64,000 nucleotides of DNA, taken from NCBI GenBank assembly GCA_028023455.1, contig JAQFVV010012418.1, positions 5,699,244 through 5,763,243 of the forward strand, written 5' to 3'. Position numbers and translations under genes: made by a program. The notes under the pieces were generated by a model. The model ran no database searches. It was not told the DNA's origin and saw only the letters and a list, made by a program, of their open reading frames with translations. Shown here piece by piece: positions 11,659 through 26,495 of this stretch. Numbering within the stretch: position 1 is the first letter of the stretch; each line of letters begins with the position of its first letter. Source of the stretch: Epiperipatus broadwayi (lineage: Eukaryota > Onychophora > Udeonychophora > Euonychophora > Peripatidae).

Positions 11659-13885
11659 AATTGTAATTGAAGAAAACAATTATTTTTTGCATTTTAGCAC
11701 ATAGTAAATGAAATTATTTACTATAAAATTTATTCTATATATACTATTTTAATTATTTAATATTTGTATATTATTTATAATTAAAACAATGTTACAGTCT
11801 GTGTAAAATTTTAAAGGAAATTTGTGGTACATTAAAAATTGGTTCCAATATTATATTGTCTATGAAAGAAGCATTTTTTAAAAATAAACTTTTTCAATCA
11901 ATTAAAATAAAGATTTGTTTTATTTCTATTTTAATTGATTGTTAACACTTTTTAGTGTACCTTTTTAAAAATAAAAGTGTTTAAAAATATACACCTTTCT
12001 TGTATGCATTATTGAAAATTTACTAAACCAAATAGCAACGACTTTGAAATTCAATCCACCATCATCTTTAAATTATATAGACTATTTGATAACCCAGAAG
12101 TTGTTTATTATCATATTACATTATCATTAATTTTTAACACATGCACAAAATTTTGAGAAAATCCATTTGATAGAAATATGTTAAAATTCAATAAAAAAAT
12201 TATCCTAAATAAACAAAGTTTTTATATTAAATAAAAGCATTTAAATATTGCAGATTACTATTTCTTATTGCTGATGATTTCAATGGCCCTAATTTCTATA
12301 AAGATACTAAAATTAATTACTCAAGTGTTACTGAATTTTAGCCATTTTAATTAACATTTTAAAACTTATACAATATAATACATTATAATTAATAGACAGG
12401 ACTTTTGATTTATATTTTGACAGTAATCACAAAAAAATTATATACAGAAAAATAAAGAGATTTCTGTATTAACAGACACAGCCTATTGATTTAATTTTTA
12501 CAAATAATTATAAGAAGAGAAATGAATAATACAAAGGCAGAAACTTTAAAAAAATAATTATATAAATATTTATCAAATTTTCAAAATAATAGTTGGCTTT
12601 ATTTGAATAAGTCTATAAACATAACTATGTGGTAAATAGATTTTTAGTGGAAGCAAATGAAAAATAGATAATAAATCTTATGTAGTAAAAATAATAGATA
12701 TATAATTCCTCACTAGTTTTTAAAGATCTTTAGATGGATGATTAAAAACAGAATGAACATCATAAAAATACATTAAAATTAGAAATAATACACTGTACAT
12801 TACAATAACACAGTCAATTTTATTTGAAGTAATTATAATAAAGCAGTGGATTTCTTCTTCTGCCTTTTTAGATGGGCTAGTTATTACAGCAATAAAAACA
12901 ATAGTAATATTTTGTCATAGGCATTTAATTTAAGCAATTTGTTCATTATCTTTATACATAAACTGACCATGTGATGTGACTGTTCAACAATTTGATTCCA
13001 AGCTCTAAATACATATAGTATTACAAAATTATGAATATATTATAGGCATATATCAAAATTTTCTATAAATATAAACTATAAAAACGTTTTTAGCATATAT
13101 TTTATATCGATTAAATACATGAATTCTTTACAATTTATTCATATTATCCTTAAAAATTATATCTAAAATTAATTTGATTTATTTCTAAAGTTAACCTATC
13201 AATAATTTACAATACTTTTTCTGTGCGCACACACACACATATATATATATATATTCTTTATTTGTTTACTGCCCATATTATTAAATTATTATAATAAATA
13301 TCTAAAAATCATCTTTATACTAATTACATTACAAGAATATAGGTCCATATATAAATTATACTACTTTATTTTATGAATTTTTTATTTTATATTTGCCAAA
13401 AAATATTAAACATAGATTTTTTTATTACTTTCTCTATTTCTCTTTTTTGTAAATTAATTTGTATCTTGTTTTATATCTTAACTTTTTATACTCCTCATAT
13501 TATTTATTTACTATTCAAATTTTTAAATTCTTTATTTTATTATTAGGTAATTTTTTTATTTACTATTCATTTATTTGTAAATACAGTTTTCTTTTGCATA
13601 ATTAATAATTCTTATAGACGTATAATTAATGAACCAGCATTTATTTACTGTTTGAATCTTTATTCATATTTTGCCTATACTTTTATAAACACTGCATGAT
13701 TTCTCTTTTATTTCTAGTGTAATATAACACTTTTATATTTTCATCTTTAAATTTATCTGTTCTATGCTGTTTAAGCCTTATTTTAATTTAATTATTTATT
13801 TGTCCAACATATTTGTTTATTTCTTTGGCTAATATTGATTCGTTTTATGTATTTGTTAAAGATACAATTTTTAAAATATTATAAT
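11659..13885. other. AT-rich DNA, no gene seen
   Basis: No coding signal is visible. A short inverted repeat, CAATCAATTAAAAT against its complement, lies at 11,897-11,941, and a (CA)n(TA)n run lies near 13,227-13,253. The rest is long A/T-dominated sequence leading into the poly-G run. Confidence 0.6.
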
Positions 13886-16774
<2,889 letters not shown>

Positions 16775-16890
16775 GTTCGTATATAACATAATGTTCTAAG
16801 TGTATTATTGTCCTCTCTCCTTCATATGTTGCTGGTCTCACCAATGACAGTGCTAGCATGAAAATCGAACATGGAATTTTTAAATTCATG
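16775..16890 (-). repeat. SINE-like repeat S1, copy on - strand
   Basis: The - strand carries ATGTTCGATTTTCATGC (a degenerate RNA polymerase III B box), then GGTGAGACCAGCAAC and TGAAGGAGAGAG. The same order occurs on the + strand at 45,975-46,035 and, more diverged, at 17,330-17,400. The conserved body after a tRNA-like head suggests a tRNA-derived SINE. The poly-III A box is not clear here. Confidence 0.5.
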
Positions 16891-16947
16891 AATACTGAAT
16901 GTAAGGCACATTCTAATTTATTTTATTAAAGGCAACAGCCAGAAGAA

Positions 16948-17268
16948 ATTTAATATACTTACTTATGAGAGTCTTTCTGATTCTTCCATATTTATTAAGG
17001 ACAAAGTTAATGAGTGGTTTACAAACATTATGAATTGTTACATTAGGTTGATTTATGGAATTGTTTTTTTACATGGTAATAGCAAATAATCCCAAAAATC
17101 ATGTAACAATTTATAATGTTTGTGAAACTGCCATAGTAATGACAGAAAATCCCATAAATCAGCCTAGTTTATGGTTTGTAAACCATCCATTAATAATAGT
17201 TCTAAAAATGGAGAAATAAGAAAGGCCCTCATTTATAAGTATTTCATATTTCTACTAGCTATTGTCTT
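16948..17268. repeat. Foldback repeat, about 320 bp
   Basis: The outer arms, about 16,948-17,022 and 17,186-17,268, are diverged inverted copies ending in GGTTTACAAA and TTTGTAAACC. Nested inside, AAACATTATGAATTGTTACA at 17,023 pairs with its near-complement around 17,100-17,130. It is flanked on both outer sides by S1 SINE-like sequences in opposite orientation, so the whole of 16,775-17,450 is a long imperfect palindrome. It may be a foldback MITE or an inverted duplication. Confidence 0.55.
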
Positions 17269-17294
17269 TGAGAAAATAGCCAAAAGAGTGTCAT

Positions 17295-17450
17295 CTTAAA
17301 TTTAATATTGTGAATGTTGAGATCCCAGATTCAATTACCATGCTTGTACTGTAACTGACGAGGCCCAAAACATCTGAAAAATAGAGGAGAATGCTACTTG
17401 AAATGTTGTGTTATCAGCAAGTTTAAATAAACTGAATTTTTCTAAAGATA
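17295..17450 (+). repeat. SINE-like repeat S1, copy on + strand
   Basis: It has CAGATTCAATTACC (B-box-like), CTGACGAGGCCC, and then GAATGCTACTTGAAATGT, which is shared almost exactly with 46,030-46,050. It is the mirror partner of the copy at 16,775-16,890. No clear target duplication was found. Confidence 0.5.
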
Positions 17451-18090
17451 TTTAACTATTAATCCTAGATGACTGAGATGACCTAATATATAATAAGTAA
17501 AATCCTATCATAAATTTTCAGTTAATTACAATGAATTACCTGTATTTATTTTTAAAGCATGCATACAATTTGTTAAAGAGTTCATACAATTAATCCTTCA
17601 AGCCTCATTGAATTAATATATCCAATAGAATTACTGAAATTCTTTAAAATTGTTCCAGTCTTTAAAATTTAGACCAATAGCTATAAAATTATCCTTGTCA
17701 ATTGTTAGATATTTGCAAATTTTAAAACATGAATATTTGGTTGTATTAATGAAGATTGACAATCATAAATTTAATATCATTGAATGAAAAAAATTGGCAA
17801 GAATTCTATTATCTATTATTGATATGGTCAATCATAATTTAACTTTGAGAAATGAAATATTAAAAAATAATTACAATCTGTTGTTTTATATCATATTTGA
17901 AAAGACAAAAAAATTATATTAGCTTTAGTAATCCTACATATAATATAAAATATATTAATATAGAAGTTTTATAAGGAGATATATTATCTTTTGTATAATT
18001 TGATATATATATATATATTAAAATAAAAATTCGTATAACACTACAATATTAGTCAAAATAATAACATTTGTTGAATTTGAGGCCATTAAT

Positions 18091-18119
18091 CTCATGAAGA
18101 TATCCTTTGGTGTGAAAGG
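18091..18119 (+). other. Hammerhead-like motif, degenerate (first)
   Basis: CTCATGA is followed by AG, a short stem (ATATC/GGTGT, with G-T pairs), and GAAAGG. The layout matches the CUGANGA-stem II-GAAA core of a hammerhead ribozyme, but the invariant G of the first box is C and an extra base precedes the stem. It is probably an inactive relic in a retroelement end. Confidence 0.25.
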
Positions 18120-18193
18120 AAGTAGGTTGTTGAAGGGAATGATGGGAAGACTATTTTCTTATATATATATATTGTATGTTTATTTGAATTTCA

Positions 18194-18226
18194 CTCATGA
18201 AGATCTACCTGTTAATAGATGAAACC
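18194..18226 (+). other. Hammerhead-like motif, degenerate (second)
   Basis: CTCATGA is followed by AG, a perfect 5-bp stem ATCTA/TAGAT around CCTGTTA, and GAAACC. It has the same plan as the motif about 100 bases upstream but a different stem sequence, which suggests the pairing is preserved. The first box again carries C for the essential G, so activity is not expected. Confidence 0.3.
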
Positions 18227-18751
18227 TTGGTTGTATAAGAATTTTAGTAAAATATTGTTGTTTTGTCTAGTATTGTAATGTTATATGACTTTCTATTTTA
18301 TTTTTAATTGCTAGTATAGTGTTAGGCAGTATTTAATTTTTAATATATATACATTGTACCAGGAACCTACCCTTTCACTCTCTCTATATTCCATTTTTAA
18401 ATTTTACATAACTAATTTAAAATCTATATGGAATGCTATAAATTTCTATATAGCAAAATTTACATTTAATTTAGTTATTTAAATTAACTCCTACATTCCT
18501 CACAAGTGGAATACACAAGTAAAATTAAAACATGTCCACAATCCACATATGGTATTATTTCAAGCCAATTCAATAGAAAAATACAATGAAAATAAAATGT
18601 ATATTATTTAAAAGGGGATCAAATAATAATCATTAGTTATATTTTCTGATTACCCTTTTGGTATCAATTCCTATAAGGATCAGCAAAACCTGCCACTAAT
18701 AAAGCATTTTTATAAAGCTGTAATCACATGGACTCTATGCATCATTTGCAG

Positions 18752-18850
18752 AGAAAGAATACTTTACAAGGATTCCTATAGAGACATCCACCTATAGTTT
18801 CCCACAGCATATCCAAGACTCAAACCCAGTAATACTTTTAAATTTTCAAG
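18752..18850 (+). CDS. Candidate internal exon (unrecognised protein)
   Basis: A 99-base stretch runs from an acceptor-like ATCATTTGCAG to a strong donor-like CAAG/GTGAGT. One frame is open throughout (2 bases, 32 codons, 1 base) and reads KEYFTRIPIETSTYS followed by FPQHIQDSNPVILLNFQ. The other two frames are closed. A second possible exon, 19,476-19,553, begins after CTTTCTTTAG in the matching phase and reads SSNSILERQELEFH onward, but its donor is weak. I do not recognise the protein. Alternatively this is a SINE: the opposite strand has GGGTTTGAGTC, close to a pol III B box. Low confidence without transcripts. Confidence 0.27.
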
Positions 18851-20247
18851 GTGAGTGACATGTATTAGAAAAAAACAGACAAAATACAATTTATAATTTA
18901 TATTTATTGTGGAATGAAAAGAGCAGATAAATTGAACACCAAATTTTGATTCAACTTCATAACTAATTTATTTATATTAAATAAAATAAATAAAACCCAT
19001 AACTACAAGTGAACATAAAATAACCTATTAGAAAAATATAATATAAGTCAAATTTTTAATTGTATTTACAATAAAAAAATGTATATTAAAGATATTTAAA
19101 GTCTATTAAAATTAAATAAACAATTAATATTACTTCTTGGGGTGCATGGTTTTCTGTCTATTTTAAACATTGGATTGGCTAAAAAAAAGAAATATCTGGA
19201 GCTAAGTTATTTTCAGTATAGAATGTTTTAATATAGTGTAATATTTTTTTTCTTCATTTAAGAAGATTGTTAGACCATTCAAGGCTTTGGCATATTCTTC
19301 ATATGCAAAACTATAAAACAGGAGGCACAAGTATTCACATATAAACATCTACTTTACAGGATTATTTTTTTCATTAGGCATGCATCACAATCAGCAATTA
19401 TGTATAGGCTCACATGCTCATGATGAAAAAAGACATGTATTAAAATGAACTTTTATTCCATCTTGCTTTCTTTAGTCAAATCATCGAATAGCATTTTGGA
19501 AAGACAAGAATTAGAATTCCACATAATAACCACATTAATCTCTCAAAGTGATGGTGTTCAGTTATGATATATAATTGTGCAGTTCTCTCCAGCACCTAGA
19601 GTCTTTTTTCCTGTCTAAAGTGCAATACAGATTGCCATTTTCTCTCTGTTAAAAACAATCCAAAACTAATATCTAACTTTAGTTTTAAAAACTTTATTTA
19701 TAGCAACTCACATGAAAAGAAACTGATGTCCAATTAGAAAAAAAAATAATGTTAAGAAAAAAATCTAATCAATACACACACAAATAAAATATATTTTTCA
19801 AATCTCTAACTTTGATAAGAGAAAAAACAATATTCTTTCTTTTCAAAAAAGAAAAATATATAAACAATAATTAAAAAATTCTTTGATGATTTTATTCATT
19901 TTAATCAATTATAACCTTTCCAGATAATAAAAAGCAAAACTTAAATTTTCTTTTCTTTTTAACATTTCAATAGATAAAACAAAATTAAATATACAGATTT
20001 TTTCTTTGTGATACAAAAAGAAATATTTGTGCATATAAAACAAAATTCTTTAAGGGTATGTGTGTATATATATATTAAGTCTACAAACATATATATATTC
20101 ATTCTCAATCTATGTTTGTCTAATTTAAGATTTTTATTTATCTCATTAACATAAGATTTTTATTTATCTCATTAACATATTTATATCTATTGGTCTAGCT
20201 ATTTCTAACTTGTAATGGAGTTTGATCATCATCATTCTGCCACAAAG
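18851..20247. other. AT-rich DNA, no clear gene
   Basis: The only coding hint is the weak candidate exon at 19,476-19,553 described with the exon at 18,752. There is an exact tandem duplication of about 30 bases (AAGATTTTTATTTATCTCAT unit) near 20,127-20,180. The rest is AT-rich. Confidence 0.5.
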
Positions 20248-20632
20248 GTGGAATCCCATCTTTATTAATGATCTATTTATATAGACACTAAAGATTGCAA
20301 CTTAACCACAGAGATTAAAATTATTGATTATTAAAATTATTGATTATTGTCTAAATATTGACTGGTTTTTAATGATTACTTACAAATTCATTAGACTTGA
20401 GCATTATTATACTTATTATTTAAGTAATAATTTGGGTGCAATTTGAAATTTATAATTGCAATTTGTAATATTATAATTAACTATTTATTAGTCTACATTC
20501 AGAATAGGTTATATTTACTGTTCTAAGAGGTTTATTTAAACTTCTTCAATAATTTTAGTTTCTGTCATCAAGTTGCAAACTTTAATGTCTATATAAATAT
20601 ATTAGACCATTTATAAAAGTGGGATTTCATCT
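20248..20632. repeat. Inverted repeat, about 55-60 bp arms
   Basis: The segment 20,248-20,303 (AATCCCATCTTTATTAATG to GATTGCAACTT) has a diverged inverted copy at 20,571-20,632, about 270 bases away. The sequence following each arm also shares ATTATTGATT and TTTTTAATGATTA blocks in direct orientation. It may be a decayed foldback element. No termini were defined. Confidence 0.45.
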
Positions 20633-20815
20633 TTATTGTTAAAAGGAGGTTGCCTTGACAACAATGTGAAATTATTGATTGTTATTGATATTGGCATTGT
20701 TTAAATGATGACTGTTTTTTAATGATTATATATATATATAAATTATATTTATAAAATGAAGTACACCAATATAAAATATTGCTACTAAACTGATTATATA
20801 AAAATAGTTAGAACT

Positions 20816-21696
20816 TGTAAAATATTCAAATTATATTTAATAAATTTGGCTATAGTGCTGTGAAAGAAATCAATAAAAGAAAAATATTTAATTAAACTAA
20901 ATTAAAAATTAAAAGTGTTGCATAGAGACAAACAAAATAAATGTATATATTATTTTGTATGTCTGAAAAGTTAGATTATAGTGGAAATAAATTCCTAAGA
21001 TAAATGGGGAATTAATAGTTAAAGTTAAGAGAAATTTCATTGTACAATGATTATTGATTTATGGGCAAATATATTCTAAGTCTAATAATAGTAAAATTGT
21101 TTTAAGCAGAACTAATTAAAGTAAATGTCAAGAACCCCCTCCCCCCACCAGATTATGTGGGAAAAAATAAACAAATTACTCCAGAAAAGAAGAAGATAAG
21201 GAAACAAAAGAAGAGAGGAGGGGGTTTATAAAGCTAAAGAAGAAAGAACTGGGGCTCTTAGTAGCTGCCTACTGTTCTGATGTCACATCGAAGTTGCAGT
21301 GAAGATCATCATTGGTGGACTACATTTGCAGGATCTCAACTCCTATAGGTAGCCAAGCCGATTATGTCAGCAGACCATCTTGGTCTTATTATTATTTTGT
21401 GAAACACCTCAAGAGGCTTGCCAAGGGTTTTATGATTTAAAAGATATAGACTGTATAGTAAAAGTAAAGTACCCTATTCATTTACCTAGACTATTTGAAC
21501 ATTTTTATTCAATTATTGATTTTGGCTTGATGAGTTATTCTTGCATAAGTGAAGACTTATATGTATATTGAAGATTTAATAAGTTAACAGTTTTAATTGC
21601 AAATAAATTGTTTTAATACTACTACATATGTTGTTATCTGTTAACATCAATTGTGTATTCATGTCTTCTGGCTATCTGATCATAGTTGGGGACACA
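20816..21696 (+). repeat. 5' LTR of Gypsy element 2
   Basis: It is a direct repeat of 23,825-24,717. Both begin TGTAAAATATTCAA and share the GAGACAAACAAAATAAA block, a TATA box followed by AAGCTA, and the GGGGCTCTT block. The LTR ends near GGGGACACA; because the exact border is unclear it could extend a few bases further to the primer binding site at 21,706. Confidence 0.85.
21225..21234 (+). promoter_or_regulatory. TATA box in 5' LTR of element 2
   Basis: TTTATAAAGC follows a purine-rich GAGGAGGGGG block. The equivalent place in the 3' LTR (24,243-24,252) reads TATATAAAGC, so the box is kept in both LTRs. Confidence 0.55.
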
Positions 21697-21705
21697 GAAA
21701 ATTAG

Positions 21706-21723
21706 TGGCGCAGTCATTTTGAA
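21706..21723 (+). other. Probable primer binding site of element 2
   Basis: TGGCGCAGTCATTTTGAA follows the 5' LTR and begins with TGG, complementary to a tRNA CCA end. The tRNA was not identified. The ten or so bases between the LTR end I chose and this site make the LTR border uncertain. Confidence 0.4.
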
Positions 21724-21833
21724 CTTAAGGAAAAAGGAGAGTTTAAAATCATTAGTAAGTCAAGGTCAGTTAGTGTTGAACCGGGCAAACATACAGAAGT
21801 TAGTAGTAGGGATAATTAACAGTAGTCAGTAAA

Positions 21834-22525
21834 ATGAGTTCATTTGGTCAAAATAGCATAGCAGAATTTGACATCAGCAACACCTCAGAATGGTGTTATA
21901 TGTAATGTAGCTAGAGAATTTTTTATACTGAACAGTATCAAGGATCATAAAGAGAAAATAGCAGCACTTATGTGTTTCACTGGCAAAAAAGTTATAGAGA
22001 TTATAAGTAGATCATTTGATATACCCATAATAGAGAATGTAAAATACAAGAAATTAATAAACAGATTAAGCTATCATTTTAGTCCTCATCCATCTCAGCA
22101 CATAGTTCTCTTAACCTTACAAAATTGAAAGCAATTTAATGGAGGGAAAATTGAAGAGTACAATTCAGCTCTGAGGGAGTTAGTTAAAGATTGTGGTTAT
22201 GGGGATATTGTTAGGAAATACTCATGGACCAGTTATTATAGGGTATGTCTGATGATAGGCTTAGACAACAACTACTTACAGAGCCTAATATCACATACCA
22301 TATGCCATTAAGAAAGTCATAGCATATAAATTAATTCTGGAACTGGCTCAGGTTTTTAGAATTAAAACTGAGGAAAACACTAACCTGGGAGTGTTCAAGA
22401 CAGAGAAGTGTAGACAACTGATCTTAGTAAGAATTCTAAAGAGACATGTTTTGCTGCAGTATGGCTCAAAGAAACTGTTTTAAATGTAATAAAAAGGGTC
22501 ATTTAGCACATATGTGCAACCAAGA
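21834..22525 (+). pseudogene. gag: gag of Gypsy element 2, broken
   Basis: It starts at ATG 21,834 with SSFGQNSIAEFDISN, then needs a frameshift to the open segment that encodes FFILNSIKDHKEKIAALMCF and KKLINRLSYHF, a typical Gypsy capsid pattern. Past one stop the gag sequence continues (EEYNSALRELVKDCGYGD). Near 22,472-22,515 it has a canonical nucleocapsid zinc knuckle, CFKCNKKGHLAHMC, in the CX2CX4HX4C arrangement. It would form the retrotransposon particle and bind RNA. Several frame breaks make it non-functional. Protease, RT and RNase H, expected next, are missing. Confidence 0.75.
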
Positions 22526-22689
22526 AGGTAATATTAAAGGCAAAATAAAATACCAATTCAAGCAAATAGGGGAGGTACTCACATGGGTTGAAATCAGAAA
22601 TATTTAATAGTAGAAAAGTAGCTGGCTGGATAAAAGCTCATGAAGATTATCAACTGCTCATGGGTTGGATAAAAATGGCTGGCCTGTTT

Positions 22690-23560
22690 CAAACCTCAGC
22701 TATTCCATGAAGGTCATCCTGGAATAGGGTGGGCCAAAGAATTAGCTCACAGCTACATCTCATGGTCAAAAATAACATCAGAGATCAAGCATTATATCAA
22801 AAAATGTATGATCTGTCAAAGAGATGAATATAAAAGCAAAGGAATATAATCCAAGGCCAATAGCAACAAAAACCTGGCAGAAAGTGCACATAGACCACAC
22901 AGGTACAATAAATGACAAAATACTGCTGATACTTATAGATGCATACTCAAAATGGGCAATAGTGTCACATAGTAAAGAATATGGGTACAAAAACACTGTG
23001 TTTTATTATCACAGTTTACCAGAAACCATTGTGTCTGACAACAGTACCAGATTTACCACACAAAAAATGGTAAACTACTTTTTCAGCAATGGCAGTAAAC
23101 ATATATGCACATCCCTGTACCATATAGAGTCAAATGGCATTGCTGAAAAGGCCTTACATATAAAAAAAAGCCCTTAAGAAATCGTGTAACTAAAGTATGC
23201 AGCAAGCAATATATAAGGCCATGCTTCGTCAACACTCTACACCATCAACAGCTATAAGAAAATCACCAGTAGAACTGTTAATGGGAAGGAAATTGTGGAT
23301 TAAATTATCATTTCTACTTCCCAATATGGCTGATAAAGTAGAAAGCAGCAAAAGTGAAAACACACATGTAACCGGTGAAAAAAGTGAAAATACATATGTA
23401 ATAGGTGATGAAGTTTTGGTTTGAGGCAGGATCAGGAAGAAATGGGTTCAAGGGGTAGTCACAAAATATTATATAAAAAACAGTAATCACCTAAGCACAG
23501 GATGGGATGACATACTGGTATATGTAAATCATGTCCACCATTGAGTCAAGGAAGACTTGC
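22690..23560 (+). pseudogene. Integrase of Gypsy element 2, broken
   Basis: The zinc-binding domain at about 22,705-22,830 reads HEGHPGIGWAKELAHSY then IKKCMICQRDEYKSK, an intact HHCC set. A frameshift near 22,840 leads into the catalytic core: HIDHTG (first Asp), VSDNSTRF (second Asp) and ESNGIAEKAL (Glu) in the frame 22,824-23,177, followed after another break by the C-terminal segment up to about 23,530. It would insert the cDNA into host DNA. It lies only about 180 bases after the gag zinc knuckle, showing that protease, RT and RNase H were deleted. Confidence 0.8.
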
Positions 23561-23824
23561 AATTTTTTAGTGGCTATACCAAAAGATTAAAAGCAAGAAA
23601 AACAAAGAGATAGTAGAACCAATACCACATGAAACATTGACTGAAGAGGATCAAAATCCATAAAGCGAGTTTGAATGTGAATTTAGGGAAGAGGAATTTC
23701 AATAAACTCCAAAGCCAATGTAGTAACAATTAGGTCACCCAGACCTAGACAATAAATACAAAGGCTGGTTAAATTCAAAGAATACACATAAACCTAAGCA
23801 AATATTCTTGAATAAGAAGACAAG

Positions 23825-24717
23825 TGTAAAATATTCAATTTATATTTAATAAATTTGGTTATAGTGCTGCAAAAGAAATTGATAAAAGAAAAATGTTTAA
23901 TTAAACTAAGTTGAAAAATAAAAGCATTGAATAGAGACAAACAAAATAAAAGTATATATTAATTAATTTTATAGATCTGAAAAGTTAGATTGTGGAAATA
24001 AATTCCTAAGATAAATGAGGAATTAGTAATTAAAGTTAAGATAATTTTATTGTACACTAACTATTGATTTACTGTCAGATAACAAAACTCTAAGTCTAAT
24101 AATAGTTTAATTGTTTTAAGCAGAACTTATTAAAGTAAAAGTCAAGAAAACTCTCTACTGGGTTTTGTGTGAAAAAATAAATAAATTACTCCAGAAAAGA
24201 AAGTAAAGAAAAGAGAAGATAAGGAAACAAACGAAAAGGGGGGTATATAAAGCTAGATAAGAAAGGACTGGGGCTCTTGGTGGCTGCCTGCTGTTCTGAT
24301 TCTATGTGGAAGTTGCAGTAAAGATTATCATCAGTGCACTATATTGCCAGGATCTTGGCTCCTGTAGGCAAAAAGCTGATAGGACTTTTACCAAATTGTC
24401 CTGGTCTTATTTTATTTTGTGAAATGCCTTAAGAGGCTCACTGAGGGTTTTATGTTTTAAAAGATATAGACTGTATAGTGAAGGTAAAGAACCCTGTTTG
24501 TTTACCTAGATTGTTTGAACATTTTTATTCAGTTGTTCATTTTTTGGCTTGATGAGTCATACTTGTATAATTTAGACTTATATGTATATTGAAGATTTAG
24601 TTAGTTAACTGTTTTAATTGCTAATAAATTGTTTTAATACTACTAGATATTTTGTTATCTGTTAACGTGAATTGTGTATTCATGTTTACTACCTGCCCGG
24701 TCATAATTGAGGACATA
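23825..24717 (+). repeat. 3' LTR of Gypsy element 2
   Basis: It is a direct copy of 20,816-21,696 with scattered substitutions and small indels, so the insertion is not recent. It is preceded by a modest purine tract, GAATAAGAAGACAAG. It ends near GAGGACATA. No convincing target duplication was found against the left flank. Confidence 0.85.
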
Positions 24718-24820
24718 GCAGAAATAATACTAATAATTAGCTTCAACATGAATCACTTTTTGAAATAATGCTCTAATAATAATAATGATAGAAATTTTAA
24801 TAAATGTAAAATGATCATAT

Positions 24821-24837
24821 ATAAGAGGAAAAGTACT
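24821..24837 (+). repeat. Target site duplication of LINE, left copy
   Basis: ATAAGAGGAAAAGTACT is repeated exactly at 31,668-31,684, directly after the poly-A tail. This 17-bp duplication fixes both ends of the LINE insertion. Confidence 0.9.
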
Positions 24838-25019
24838 AAAAGATGCCATCTATAGCTAAGAGTTAACTTCATTGAATTTAAGGCTTTTAGAGAAAGTTAG
24901 TTTTTTGTGTGTTTTTCTGGGTTTTTCCTTGTGAAAACCACTTTCTTTGATAATTGAACTTCTTACTTTTCTGCTTAATTAAGAGTGGATAAGTTGCTTG
25001 GTTCTGAAGAGGCTTATAG

Positions 25020-26495
25020 CTGTTTTCAGAACCTTCAATGGAACAAGCTGAAGGAAAAGCAACATTGGAAATGCAAAATAACACAGGTTTTTGTTCTTTG
25101 CAGCCTACCACTTCATCCAGAGATGCTACTGTCAATAAAAAAATATCTGTTCTCAAAAGTTCACCACAGAGGATCCACAGTCCAAATTTCAAACGAATAA
25201 TGTTCAAAATGAAACCTCCAGTGAGATCATTACAAATTTAGATTTCCCAAGCTTGGAAAATAGCAACGGTAAATTTTCTTTTAATTTTTTTAATAAGTCA
25301 AAGGTTTCTCAAAATACTAATAAAAAAATTTGATAAAAAATAGGAAAACTAACATAAAGTCTTCCAATTTAAATGCCTCCCCTTTCCAAAATCAACCTAA
25401 GATGCTAATTAACAGCAAGCTCTCCTATGCTAACATTACACAGGCAGGCCTTAGTGAGCCTAATGTTATGGCATGGGAAGCTTCAAAAAAATCACAAAGA
25501 TTTATTCAATTTATTTGATGAAGAGATTGAGGAGAACTTAACTGATATTTATAGCAATCCCAACACTCTCAATCTAAATCTGGATCAAAAACAAATTGAC
25601 TTAATAGTAAACAGATTTAATAATACTATCCCTCACCAATTACATAAATCATTTCTTAATTTCAACAGTGAAAACACCTCAATCTTAGCTGTCACCAACA
25701 CTTCTTATGATCTATTTAAATTCTCAATTAATGAATTATATTATGAGATAACAAAGAAAAAATTATGGAAGCTGATTCATAACATTTTGCAACATCCCAA
25801 TAATCAATATATGATAATTGAGTTCAACAATCCTACTCAGAAATTAATCTTCCAAAAATCCTTCAAATAGCTTGATGGGAAAATCCATTTGCAATATTAA
25901 CATTAATCGTCCTACAATCTTATCAGGCAAAATAAGGAATTGTTGCCTTAAATTCAGGGAGAGTGATTTGCAGCAAATACTCAGGCCCTATGGCAAAGTA
26001 TCAAATTTTAGATATCAACTGATTAAGGGCATAGACCTTCCAGTTTAATTGAATACTGTCTTCTTTGATCTTTCTCTGAATAAGGAATCAAATCCCAATG
26101 ACATTTGCACTCTCTACAATGTGGACACATTCCCTCTTGTCATTACCGTCCATGGCATTCCTATGCAGTATTTCTTCTGCCACCAGAGAGGCCATTTAGT
26201 GAGCGACTGCCCAGTCAGGATTTGCCACAATTGCAAAAGAATTAAAAGCAAAACTCACTTCTGTAACTCTGGTGTAGTAATGCAGACTGTGAAGACTCCC
26301 ATTTCCAGGCCTGACTTTGTACCATCTGAAGCAATGGAAAGCTCCACTTGTGCTCTAACATCTCTGGTGGTCTTTTCAGCATCTGAGGCAGTGGAAAACT
26401 GCACATGCCATTTATCATCTCCTGTTGATAAGGTCGGCCCTGACTCTTTGCCTTCTCCCACACTCTCCATATGTGCACTGGATGAGTCTTTTTAG
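25020..26495 (+). pseudogene. LINE ORF1 with two CCHC zinc knuckles
   Basis: Two main open segments, 25,427-25,870 (147 codons) and 26,049-26,495 (148 codons), are in different frames and form most of ORF1. The second holds YFFCHQRGHLVSDCPVRICH and then NCKRIKSKTHFC: one CX2CX4HX4C knuckle followed directly by a second C-X2-C...H...C cluster. The part before it resembles the RNA-recognition-like region seen in Tx1/I-type ORF1 proteins. ORF1 protein would bind the element's RNA. Stops and frameshifts between the segments make it non-functional. Confidence 0.7.

Larger units (their letters stand above)
17451..18751. other. AT-rich DNA with two hammerhead-like motifs
   Basis: No gene is seen. 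The stretch holds two related short motifs at 18,091-18,119 and 18,194-18,226 (annotated separately), several (TA)n runs and otherwise plain AT-rich sequence. Confidence 0.5.
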
